Assembly (NCBI RefSeq): GCF_024586455.1
Contig: NC_065922.1
Span: 29,446,089-29,510,088, forward strand
Length of the DNA stretch: 64,000 bases
Reading direction: 5' to 3'
DNA from: Bactrocera neohumeralis
Lineage: Eukaryota > Arthropoda > Insecta > Diptera > Tephritidae
Shown: piece by piece, positions 23,045 through 33,625 of the stretch
Numbering within the stretch: position 1 is the first letter of the stretch
Layout of the letters: every line of letters starts with the position of its first letter
Notes under the pieces: generated by a model
What the model was told of the DNA's origin: nothing
What the model saw: the letters and a program-made list of their open reading frames with translations, nothing else
Database searches by the model: none
Made by a program: the position numbers and the translations under genes

Positions 23045-23589
23045 AGACAGCGCTGCAAGAAGGCACTAGTGCTTGTCGAAGAACAAGTAGAAGAAGCTGT
23101 TGATTTGTGCGGAAGCATACAAAATTGTAAACACAGTCAGTTGTAAGCGGTTGCATAACTATTTCGTTGCTATTTGTAAGCAACTGCTTGACGACGAACC
23201 AACTCCTCGAACATAGCAGCTGAAAGTGGCAGTAGAGACTGCGCAACGAAAGCCAATGAAATGCGTAAAATACCAAGCAGAAACAGTAGAATTTAACAAG
23301 TATACGACAAAGCCAAAGGCATAGCTGGAAGTTACTTGGCACTGTCAATTGACTTTAAAGAATTTTCAATTAAATGACGATCACTTCAAAATTAGTCAAG
23401 TAATGGCGGCCAAAATAGAGATAATAAAAGCATTACCTTTAGTTTGGTACCGCCAAATTTTGAAGCATTCTTCTTTTGAAGAGGGTTTGCTCTTCTGAAT
23501 GATTCAGATGTGAAAAAGCTTTGACGAGCGTTGTAGATAAATTTCTTGATAAATAGATTTTTATTTGTTTTTATAACTTATGAGTTTAT

Positions 23590-24150
23590 TTAAGGAGTTG
23601 CATGGGTTTCCTTGGGTAAAAAAAAATCATTTTTTCAACAATTTTTTTTTTTTTCATATGAAAAATATATATATTTTACTACAATTTTTGGTTGTTACAA
23701 ACATACTCTGTTAAAAAAGAAATTCTGAAGTTTTTTAAAACAATATTTTAAACTCGGCCACTGCCACGCCATTTCCACAGACCGCTCGGAAAAAAGATGC
23801 GCCCGCGTTGGCATCATAACTCCTTGCAGGATTACCTAAAGTGAAAAAATACATAAAAACCTTAACTTAGAACTTGGACAAAAGAAAAAAACTGAAAATT
23901 GGATTTTTGGCAGACATTTTTACAAAAAAATATAAATTTCAGTGAGAATTTCTAGAATTTTTCTTTTCAAATAGCTGTAAGCGAAAAAATAAATCTTTCG
24001 CCCAAGTCTTTAAGATTTGTACTCAAGGACTTGAGTAAAAATTCATGAAGATCAGTTGAGTAGTTCTCGAGAAATCTTTCCAACTGACTTCCAACTGACT
24101 TCAAAAAAACAGTTTTGAAAAAAACGCGTCTATAAACAGCGCACTAGCCT
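23590..24150 (+). repeat. Repeat S, copy 1
   Basis: An AT-rich block with long T and A runs, a GC-rich core (cggccactgccacgccattt, then cgctcgg and 'gcatcataactccttgcagg') and a 'ttgagtagttctcgagaaatc' end. The arrangement parallels the blocks at 41.77-42.42 and 42.70-43.15 kb. It directly adjoins a T repeat, as those blocks do. Homology is judged by eye and is weaker here. Confidence 0.45.
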
Positions 24151-24194
24151 AACTAGCCTCGAGCGCATAAGTTCTCAAAGCTGTATCTCCGAAA

Positions 24195-24862
24195 CTATAT
24201 TATACTCTGAACAGGGTATACTAAGTTTGTCAGGAAGTTTGTAACACCCAGAAGGAAGCCTCGCAGGCCCTATAAAGTATACATATAAATGATCAATATA
24301 TTGAGCTGAGTCGACTTAGCCACGTCCGTCTGTCGGTCTGTCCGTCTGTCTGTATATATACGAACAAGTCCCTCAGTTTTTAAGATATCGTTTTGAAATT
24401 TTGGAAACGTCATTTTCTCGTCAAGAAGCTGCTCATTGGTCGGAACTACCGATATCGGACCACTATAAAATATAGATGCCATACAAGCTGAACGATCGGA
24501 ATCAAGTTCTTGTAAGGAAAACTCTCACATTTGACGATATATCTTCACGAAATTTAGTATGAGTTATAGTTCATAGAAATAATGTAATATAGAAAGAAAC
24601 TGTTCAGATCGGCTTACTATAGCATATAGCTGCCATACAAACTGAACGATCGAAATCAAGTTCTTGTATGGAAAACCTTAACATTCGGAAAGACATGTTC
24701 ACGAAATTTGGTATAGATTATTTTCTAAGGCAAAAATGTAGTCTCCGAAAAAATTGTTCAGATCGGATTACTATAGCATATATATACTAAAAGAAATGCA
24801 CCTGTGAAGGGTATATTAGCTTCGGTGCAGCCGAAGTTAACGTTTTTTCTTGTTTTTTCATA
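24195..24862 (-). repeat. Repeat T, near-complete copy (reverse orientation)
   Basis: It starts tatactctgaacagggtata, then 'taacacccagaaggaagcc', an inverted CAGA/CGGA tetranucleotide run (gtccgtctgtcggtctgtcc, 24325-24352) and about three internal units (atcggaccactataaaatat, then 'cttactatagcatatagctgcc', then 'attactatagcatata'). It ends with 'gaagggtatattagcttcgg' and the hairpin CTTCGGTGCAGCCGAAG at about 24820-24837. This defines both ends of T well. Confidence 0.85.
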
Positions 24863-24864
24863 AA

Positions 24865-25580
24865 ACCATTCCTTTTAATGTTATACGCTGTTGAAATTAT
24901 ACAACACGTTTACTGTTCAGTACGTACACCATGTCGTATGAGCAACACATAATGTATGAAAGAGACACTTGTGTGATTACTTGGTAAATTTCATGTAGTG
25001 TAAAGTAATGTAAATAGGCCTTTTTGTAGAAAACTAATTTTATATTAGAATGATGGTTTTTATTAGCTTTTTAGATAAAAAAATTGAATGCGAAACACCA
25101 AAAATTCCATGTAAAATACACGGGAAGAGTATAATGCTTTATGTAAAACTAATTTGGGAAACAACGTATCTTAACATAAGTATTTGCATTCAGCTAAGAC
25201 TAGTCACTATTTCAGAACAGAATTCAATTCGACTTAGTTTTATTGATTCCATCTCAATTCAAGTTTAATGCTCAGCTGAACTTCAGTTATTATATTTTCA
25301 AGCAGGATTCCTATATTCATTTGTGTGATGTTGTTTTACTCTGAAATATGCGACGCATTGTTTTTAAATTTTCTTGTTGATAACTATCTCGCTAAAAGTA
25401 AAAAAGTGAGTGCAGTATAGAGAAAGAGAGAGAGGCTAAAATGTTTTATTGTATGGACGCTGGCTAAGAAAATTCAAACAGAACAAAGTGCTTTGAATGA
25501 AAATAGCTTCGCATAAATAAGTTTAATGTATGGTGTTGTAAAAAAACAAATTTAAGCTATAAAATATCTAAACTATATAT
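24865..25580. other. No supported gene
   Basis: The open frame at 25050-25268 (+) has no recognisable family. There is a gagagagag run at 25421-25433. Confidence 0.35.
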
Positions 25581-25584
25581 TTTA

Positions 25585-26310
25585 CAAGGTGCGTTTCAAA
25601 GTAAATAGGAATTTTTGAAACTAGCGCTCCCTGGTGGCGCCATCTATATGTCGACTAGTACAGAATTGCATAACATTTTATGGATTGGAAGTGAAGCTAT
25701 TACGTTTTAAGAGCCAACATTAAATTTTATTTTAAAATTGATAAAACTTTTACCGAAACGTTTCAATTGGTGAAAAAGGTTTATGGCGATAATTGCCTAT
25801 CCCGCAGCAGAGTGCGCGAGTGGTTTCAATATTTTCAAATGAATGAGGACATAAATGTCTAATCATCGTTGAAATTCATGGCAATGGAATTGAACGTTAA
25901 TGCGGTATTCTACCTGGGAGCACTTGGTGCGCCGTATTCGGCCCGAATATCGCGAAGGTGAAAGTTGGCGTTTGTTTCACGATAATGCACCGTCTCATCG
26001 ATCGCCGTTTGTGACTGATTATTTGACCAGAAATCACATTTTAACCATTAACCACTCCCCGTATTCACCTGATATGGCACCGTGTGACTTCTTTCTTTTC
26101 GGAAAAATGCATTTGCTCATGAATGGAAAGCGTTATGCAGACGTAGAGGCCATCCAAAAGGCTTGCACCTTCATACATGCTTCTGGACCGTGCAAAAAGT
26201 TGTATTAAAGCAGAAGGAGACTATTTTGAATAAAATAAATTGATTTTGCCGAAAAAAACATTTTTTCTGTTCTTTTTTTTAAATTCCTGTTTACTTTGGA
26301 ACGCACCTTG
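25585..26310 (+). mobile_element. TIR-bounded mariner, internally deleted (726 bp)
   Basis: The left end caaggtgcgtttcaaagtaa and the right end ttactttggaacgcaccttg are inverted repeats of about 30 bp with one or two mismatches. TA precedes the left end; the right flank reads AT, apparently mutated. The plus strand encodes IKFYFKIDKTFTETFQLVKK, VYGDNCLSRSRVREWF, then after a deletion VNAVFYLG, RPEYREGESWRLFHDNAPSH (second Asp), TRNHILTINHSPYSPDMAPC followed by DFFLF (third Asp) and, in a shifted frame, MLLDRAKSCIKAEGDYFE and a stop. The first-Asp segment is missing. It is a sister family or divergent relative of the element at 10847-11751. Confidence 0.92.
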
Positions 26311-26339
26311 ATACACTGATTATGCCGACTCTCGAACTT

Positions 26340-26925
26340 TTCCATACCATTTTTGTATTTAGTGCAATTTCACATTTGCTTCAAATGGGCTTCAGTTTCG
26401 GCTGTAACCTCTTCATTTACAAAAATTTCATCCCAGTGAGCATTCTTTTGAAATCATTTTAAAAATAATTTATGGATTTTTGGCAACATGCTCACTGATT
26501 TGTGACACGATGCATTGTCTTTGTGAAAGAACACCTTCTTTTTCTTTAAATCTGTCCATTTTTCGTCGATTTCGTTCTTCAAACGGTCCAATAACACTGT
26601 ATAATAGTCGCTATTGATGGTCTTTCCTTTTCGAGGTTGTCAATAATAATTATTCCATGCGCATCTCATATAACAGATGCCATAGCCTTGCCAGCTTTGG
26701 TGTGCAGTCCAATGATTGAATTTTGGAGTGAAATGATGGAGCCATGTTTCATCCATTGGCACATATCGATGCAGCAACTCGGATTTCTTATGTTTGAACA
26801 TCGCCAAACAATGCTCCGAATCATCAACTCGTCCTTGATTTTCGGCGAAAGAGAACTCGCGCGGCACCCACTTTGTACAGAGCTTTCTCATCTTGAAATA
26901 TTCGTTAGTGATATTGTTAATTGAT
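26340..26925 (-). pseudogene. Mariner transposase remnant (mellifera/cecropia type)
   Basis: Minus strand: MRKLCTKWVPREFSFAENQG, RVDDSEHCLAMFKHKK, VPMDETWLHHFTPK with the first catalytic Asp intact, then after a stop KGKTINSDYYTVLLDRLKNE and KKKKVFFHKDNASCHKSVSM with the second Asp. The distal part (MLTGMKFL, near 26420) is frameshifted and lacks the YSPDLAPSDF block. It is 5'-truncated before MRKLC. It lies 30 bp from the TIR element at 25585-26310, in opposite orientation. Confidence 0.85.
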
Positions 26926-29265
26926 TAAAGATTCAGCCTTAAGCGTTAAGCGACCAATTTCTTACAATGTAGAAATCAAATTTGAGAAGAAAACTCTATA
27001 TTAAAGATACTGGTAATATAAAAGATAAAATTTCCAAAGTTTCTTTCGGAATTAATATTTACTGCGTATTAAACTATTTCCTACAATAAGCTTCATAGAG
27101 CCCTATAAGTCGTGTAACATAGAGCATGGCGATTCTTTATTAAATGGTAAACGAGTATATGAGGAGTTGGATTCGGTTTTAGAATTATTATATTCTTTAG
27201 AGAAACTGATTGTTACATATATTGGCTCTTCGTTGCCACACTTTTGTAGTCCTTTTATACCTGGGTGGAAGATAATAATTATCTGGTTGATAAGATACCG
27301 AAAATTTTGTATGCTGAATGGTTACCTATATTAAAATCACATATAGCTGCATACATATAATTAGTATAATGTACACTTTTTATATTCTCTCTAATTTTCA
27401 TGTCTCTCCCAAAACATTAAACAACCTCTTATAGAGTCTCTCCTCATATTTTCCTTCTCTTATGGATTCAATCACTGCACAAAGATTTTTTCCCGTTAAT
27501 AAAGCATTTCTGTCATATTCTTCCCATATTATGCAATTTTCTTTTATAGCCATTAATTCCAATTTCGCTTCGCCGTAAGTCAATATCCTTAAGTTGTTTG
27601 ATTTCACCTTTCTACATGAACAAAAAAAATCTACAATTAACTGCGAAAGTAAAATAAAAAATTTCTTGATTCTCCAATTTCCGGGTTCACGAGCAATCAT
27701 TAATTTTGCAGACTTCTTTCCTGTTTTATGCCGGCAGGCAGAAGAAATCTTACTAAGCTGCCATTTTTAACACATTTTTTAGAGAAAAAACTAAAAAAAT
27801 ACAATATACGAAAACAAACAGTTTGTAGCTCTCAGTTGCCATAAGGTCGTTGTGCTGTGCTCTGGAAGAATTTAATTTTTTCCAGCGCACAAACTTGGAG
27901 CGGAAGCCCACTGGGTCATCATTAGTGAGCGCAATCACCTTGCACACCAGCGACGCTACAATGCTGTGCGTGTGCGCTTGTATGTATGTGTGCAGGAAAA
28001 AGTAGCAAATCCCATTGGTGTCGTGACTTTAGTGGCTCACTGCCTTATTGCCATATTGCCATACTTCAACGGCGCTATGCTCTGCATTTCTAAGCAGCTG
28101 CCGCGGCGCGCGGCCACCAAGGAGACAGTAGCAATGACAACTTCGCTGCTGCCATCCAGCAACAACACCGCTTTAAACTTCATATATACCTACAAACACA
28201 TATTTCACTTTGCACGCGCTGTCATTTGCTGTCACTGACCTCTGTCCGTTATTCGCAAGTAAAAACTAAAAAAGATTTAGAAATAGGAAATGAAAAAATT
28301 TGGTAAAGCAAAAAAAATATTCAAAAAAATGGAAATCAAAGAGCGGTAAAAAATATAATTTTTAAGTGGCTGTTGGGAATTCTGAATGTGACGGAAGCGT
28401 AAATAATTCATCTTCTACGTTTTCTGTCACATCTCTGCAGTTTTTATGTTCCTCCTTATAATATTTTTTCGCATTTAACTTATGAGCAACAGGATATTAA
28501 GAATGAGGATATATTTTTTGTAGGAGTTGAGCAACTACTAAATATCTTTGAAGAATGGCGTTTAAAAATATTCCGGATGCATATTAGATGATGACTTTAA
28601 TGAATACTAAGTTTTCGAGTTGGACAAAGCGCATTGAATCAATTATATATATATTTGCTTACGCGATCTTTTTCTTAACTGGCTGGTACATCTAGACATC
28701 CAAAGGGTGAGATTGTTGACCTAAAGACAGAATTCTACAACTGATGTCCGGTTAGATTATAAGATGAACAGATAAAACTCCTACAGCTGCAGAAAGGTGA
28801 ACTTTGCTAAGATTGAAACGCTCAATAGATCCCTTACGATTTGCTCCAAGTTAAAGATCTTTTGACAGTTTGACAGTTGGGTAGTTAAAGCCAAAAAGGC
28901 AGCGGAATTCTTATCTATTTTCAAAGTACTTATATGCATCAAGCCATTGTGGCTTTTTTGCAAGCACTGCAGTCTTATAATATGCAAGACTGGAAAGGAG
29001 TAATAATTTTTAGGATGAGGAAAGATGCTTGTGTCTTAGCCATTTCATATAAAATCGACCAATATTAAACATACAAATCTGGTTGGATACAAGTCAGATT
29101 TTGTGAGACTATATAATTTCTAAGTGAATCTTCATTTGGATTAAAAATTTGGTTAATATTATTTCGAGATTTTGGAAGAAATTCTGACTCGGCGGATATT
29201 TTCTTCAAAATATATCTCTATGTTTAAGTGAGGTCATTCAATTATATTAATATTCGTTCTTCTTT
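26926..29265. other. No confirmed gene; two protein-like minus-strand frames
   Basis: Two minus-strand frames deserve mention. 27700-27398 includes AIKENCIIWEEYDRNALLTG and ends in VLGET. 27947-27753 includes CKVIALTNDDPVGFRSKFVR. Neither has a recognised domain, and no clear splice structure links them. 27960-28250 is GC-richer unique sequence with a plus-strand frame (QLPRRAATKETVAMTTSLLP). 28300-29265 is AT-rich with nothing recognised. Confidence 0.3.
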
Positions 29266-29269
29266 ATTG

Positions 29270-29410
29270 GCTTAGACACCGCTTACCCGATTATATACAT
29301 GTAGCTCACCACTTCCGGTCTTAGATGCCCTATCCTCTGGGTAGCTTAAAAAAATCCATTTGAAGGTGAGCTACAGTGAGAAGGCGAAACATCCCTCCCC
29401 AGGATTGTGT
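29270..29410 (-). repeat. Interspersed repeat R, copy 1 (inverse of 58832-58985)
   Basis: The reverse complement reads ttttacgtccccagcacaca, 'ggagggatgtttcgcc', 'aagctacccagag' and 'aagaccggaagt'. It aligns through to the plus strand at 58832-58985 (ttttacgtgg, cagcacacaacc, ggagatgtatcgcc, ggctacccagag, ggaccggaagt). Both are non-coding. Confidence 0.75.
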
Positions 29411-29639
29411 GCTGGGGACGTAAAAGAAAGAACAAAACCGCCTCGAGTGACACATAACCTTCGTTAGAAAGTTTAAATTTTACTATTTTTGAGCGTTGTA
29501 TCAAATATTTTCCTCCCGTTCAGACTTAGATACTTCGAGGCATTCGCGAGGAGTTTGTATATTTGTGTGACTAAAGACTCCTTACTCCATAATTTTATTA
29601 CATTCACATCTATTGTTTGTACTTGGGGTAGAACTTTCT

Positions 29640-30070
29640 CTTTCTAATGACAATATCAAGCTCAGCAAATCTACCTTTTCTGTAATGGTATCGGCCAGTT
29701 CCGGATTCTATCGAATGGTTCCTCCAACGAAGCAATTTGTAGTCTTGCGGTGTTAAATCGGACGACCTTGGAGACCATGTCACAGGGCCACGACGCGAGA
29801 AAATTAACTCGTCTAAAGTTTCCTTCGATAACTAGGTTGCTTTGTTGCCTGTATGGTATGTAACGCTGTCTTATTGGAACCGCCGGACGTCCACTTCAAC
29901 ATCCTCCAATCCAATCATAGCATCTCTAATTTTTGAACAAAGGTATATCAGTAATGCCCTCTGCCCGTAGAGCACACCAAATAGTGCCTTTTTAGGGAAG
30001 TAATGGCTTGTGGACTATCATCCCTCCCAATGCGACAATGACCAAGCTCCAAAACAGTATTTTCTTATTG
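29640..30070 (-). pseudogene. Rosa-like (DD41D) transposase remnant, copy 3
   Basis: Through several frame changes the minus strand shows a decayed QQDS.T.HT block (RRFQ, stop, DSVTYHTGNKAT near 29860), then IFSRRGPVTWSPRSSDLTPQ and DY at about 29805-29745, the family's 'RRGPVNWPPRSCDLTPLDY' region holding the third Asp. There is no open frame longer than a few dozen codons. Upstream, the N-terminal half is unrecognisable. Confidence 0.65.
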
Positions 30071-30334
30071 AAAAGGACAGGTCTAAAAAATGATGGTTAG
30101 TTAAAAGAAATTAAGTTAAGTGGATTATAAAACCTCGGGATATAAATTACTCTTAGGTAAATAACCATCAAAAGCATTTAGTAGCTTCATCAGACACGAG
30201 AAGTATGCAACTTTAACTTGGAAACTGTTACTGCAAGCCCAGAACTAAAGAAATATTTCTCAGTTACACGGGTCGCACTAAAGAAAACGCGGACTCCCTA
30301 TTTAGCAGATCTGATGACTGGTTCTTGTTATATC
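30071..30334. other. No supported gene
   Basis: The frame at 30218-30421 (+) overlaps the duplicated segment described next. Nothing else was recognised. Confidence 0.3.
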
Positions 30335-30690
30335 CAAGCCTTAAGGTATGGATCACCAGACTTACAGACGTCGACGAAATGTTCGGTGCAGATATGGAAG
30401 TTTATGATGAGCACGCTCTAGCTGAGCCGCAGTCTGGCGAAAGTTGGATAGCAGAGGCGAAAGTGCGTACATGATTTCGCTGGTTGATCTTCACACTAAA
30501 GATAAGACAGAAACAAACTTGGACACATCTTCTGTGATAATCAAGACTATAGATATGGATCACTGCAGAGATTGACGAAGCGTTCGCCGAAGGTGTTGAA
30601 GTTTAAGATGAACAATCTCCAGATGTCCAGTTAGAGATAATTCAAACTTAGTTGGGCAAAAGTTGAACAGTAGAGGTGAAAGGGCCCAGT
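30335..30690 (+). repeat. Diverged tandem duplication with coding-like character
   Basis: About 140 bp at 30335-30475 is repeated at 30545-30690 (ggtatggatcacc/agatatggatcac; gacgaaatgttcg/gacgaagcgttcg; gaagtttatgatgagcacgc/gaagtttaagatgaacaatc; gttggatagcagaggcgaaag/gttgaacagtagaggtgaaag). In corresponding frames the copies read VWITRLTDVDEMFGADMEVY and IWITAEIDEAFAEGVEV, so the ancestral unit may have been protein-coding. The source gene or transposon is unknown. Confidence 0.55.
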
Positions 30691-30699
30691 TGATTCCTC

Positions 30700-32435
30700 T
30701 TTGCCTTACTCCAACCTTTTGGCAATCAGCGTGGGACAAGATAAGTTTATTGAAAAGTGTCTTGCTAAGAGCAAGTCGTTAAGAAGGTTGTTGACCAGCG
30801 TTTGCCGAGCTCGTCAGAGATCATAGATCCAGCGCTACAGCACAAGAGGACAACGAATTACTTATTTGTCCCTAATCTGATGAAATTGGAGTAAAGTATC
30901 CTTCTCTAGCAAGCTCATCGTATTTTCAGTAAATTTCCGGTTTGGTAAGAGCGGAGCAGTAAATGAGAAATTTCCATAAAAGTAGCTCTAGATTTTTTAT
31001 TTGCGTCTTCCATTTACCAATCCGTTATCTATGCCTGCCACACTTTTACCTTTTTGTTTTTGCAGAAACAAAAAAATTGTCTGTCCGATTTATTTACTTT
31101 TATTAAAGGCTACCAAACCACTTTGGCACCAGCTTTGACACAATTTTCACTTTCATTCACTAAAATTACCGAGTCCTTTTTTTCTGTGGACACATTTTTA
31201 TCAGATTTTTATTTCTTTATATTCTCGTTTCTTTCACTTGTTCATTCATTTTCATTCATAGCATTTAATAGTCTGCCGAAGATCGCACACAGTCGCAATT
31301 GTGCCGAAGGCATTTTACTCTACTAAACACATACACACGTGCACACATACATATATATGTACATATATATATGTAAATATATACATGTTCAATTGCTCTG
31401 CGTTGATTATTGCGCAAGCCAACAACCACAAGTCGGCTTGCCGCCAACAACAAATGCAAACAGACTTATACACTGGCATATAGACCGGCGCATATAACGG
31501 TATAAAATGAAATGCAGCTAATATTTGTCCACATTTTCAAAGCTGCTTGCACAAAAACAAAAGCGACTCAAGTGCCAATGTTTTGAGCACAAAATGCGAA
31601 GAATGTCTGTATGTATTAATGCATAGACTTGTATGCGCTGCGGTGCTATAAGCCGAGGGCGAGCTGAGCTGGGAAGGTAGGCTTGTGGGTGCAGCAGAGA
31701 CCAAATGCTCGTTTATGTGACAATAAAACTGGGTCAACACTGCTGCATTGTTGCTGTAATAAAAATCTGTAATTTACATACGTACACACACACACACTTA
31801 CATTTATATTCTGCACTGTTCTCCGAAAGAAATGGGTTTTAAAAGCCACCTACAATATTTATAGTTGACTTTATAGCCGTGAGGCTGTCGTGCTAATTTA
31901 GTAGTTTAGCATTTGCGGAAGAAGCGAAAAGCTACCGGGGAAGTGCTATAAATATGTGTCAATCTGTGTGTGGCTACAAAGCGTTCGAGCTTTTCGTATC
32001 AGCTGGTTGGACCGTTTGCGGCTACTTCCTAAATAAATTGGTGGCTGCTTTTTTAGTGATGGCAGCCGGAAGCGAAATTAAGCTAAGGGGGCCCTTTTTG
32101 TCGAACCATTTCATTGAGGTTTGACTGCATAAATTGTAGTGCTACTTAATTAAGTAGGTTTAGAGGTTTATAATTATATTCTGCATAAAGAAAACTATCC
32201 ATTTGGTTTAGCAGCTTCGGAATCATTTTAATCTTTGTAATTTTACGAAACCGATTTCAAACCCCTGTGATTTTGCATCGTAGAAAGGCAAAGCTTTTCT
32301 TACCTTAAGTCGCCTTTTTTATATTTCTGCCAAAGAAAAGAAACCGTGAACTAGTATTAGGTACAAATGTAAAGGAAAAATGGTATTTATTGCTTTCAAG
32401 TTCTTTGTTTGCTTTCCTTTATTTAATAAGTATCT
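30700..32435. other. Unique non-coding island with TA/CA microsatellites
   Basis: acatacatatatatgtacat-type sequence occurs at 31345-31385 and CACACACA at 31789-31798. Small open frames match nothing. The stretch from 31020 to 32120 reads like unique fly intronic or intergenic sequence. Confidence 0.4.
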
Positions 32436-32439
32436 TCAC

Positions 32440-33625
32440 AGAGTCCCCTAGGTTAGGTTTGGTTAGGTTATACTTGCTGGCTGTTATGTCATTCATTGAT
32501 CTACAGGCTCTTTGCAATTCAAGATCGCGGTTCAGCATGGTGCAGTTTTCATCATGCAGGACGTTGTAGTCTTTTTGTGAATTTTATTATATTTCAATTG
32601 GTCATTTGAACTACAAAGCTCCAAAATATCTAAGGCTAGTTCTAGATAATGCCAGATAGAAGCAGATGAGGTTATCCAATGTTTCGTCGTTAATAATGTT
32701 CATAATTCGCATGTGAAGCCAATAAGATGTGATCTATGATTAGGCCAGTAACCGTCTTAAAGTCTTTTCGAGACCTTGTGAGTAAAAAGCACTCGTGTTT
32801 TTCACCTTTGTGATTATGCATGGCCTCGCTGAATTCTATCTCACCCTGATCCGTCTGTCAGTCCTTTCGGAAACTTAATTCTGTATCGTTTTAACGTCTT
32901 GCATATTTCCTGAACTGGTGCGTTTTAAGTACCGCTTGATTCTCGCGGAGTATGGTGATACGTTTGTTGCAATAGAAGCGTTGGAGATTTATCTCTACGC
33001 ACCGACTTATAACAAACATCTCTGCTTGTAATATGCACGGAAAACTACACACAGGTAGCAGTCTAGCGACTCCTCCACCAATTCCCAGCGCCGTTTTCGA
33101 GCCGTCGGTGTACAACTTGATTTTACTATCCCTAAGCAGTAGGTCGAGAGTGGAATCATGCCATACAACTTACTGCTAAGAATAACTTTGAACTTTCTAA
33201 TGTAGTTTACTCTTTTAGTACTGTTATACCTTGGGAGAAGTCTTTAAATCTTTATTTCACTGGGATGAAATTACCTTTTTTCTGAGAAACCCTTCTGCTG
33301 TCATTTTAAGCAGTGTATGTTTGGCTACCTAACCAATACCAGGTGAAGCGGGGTGAGTTCTAGAATGACTTGCCGTAGAGAACGTACGCATGATAGATGT
33401 CTAGGAAGGCGCAGAACATAACTTCCCCTCATTCCAGCGAACTTTGTATCTCCAAGATTAGCGGTTACAAAGCAGTATTAGTTGAACTGCCTGCTCTGTA
33501 TGCATGCTGGCGCGCAGTTTTCAGCGCCTTCGACCTTATTTCATGATCAACAACCATTTCTATATTCTTTAGTAAGAAGAAAGTTGGACTAATTGGCCTT
33601 AAAGAGAATCTGCTCTCTCTATTGC
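32440..33625 (-). pseudogene. Non-LTR retrotransposon pol remnant (RT + RNase H)
   Basis: Minus strand from 33620: RPISPTFFLLKNIEMVVDHE then QHAYRAGSSTNTAL and GEVMFCAFLDIYHAY, the reverse-transcriptase fingers and motif A (usual AFLDIEGAFD). The frame then shifts (SLRFHGIG, KMTAEGFLRKK), and the rest of the RT, including YADD, is deleted. RNase H starts at 33115: MYTDGSKTALGIGGGV, LQAEMFVISRC, ITILRENQAVLK. The first Asp and the Glu are present, but the SDSQAALK Asp reads Glu. The C-terminal part near 32790 has LLTRSRKDFKTVTGLI. A GGTTAGGT-like 3' flank lies at 32452-32470. RNase H places it among R1/LOA/I-type elements of the Jockey superclade; the clade is not settled. Confidence 0.82.

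Noticed and set aside
22938..23348. 136-codon minus-strand frame
   Set aside because: Leu/Cys/Phe/Val-rich without a recognisable membrane-protein pattern; it overlaps the plus-strand UPF0390-like fragment.
32452..32470. GGTTAGGT-like run considered as telomeric insertion
   Set aside because: Only two or three units, placed at the 3' flank of a non-LTR remnant where such tails occur.
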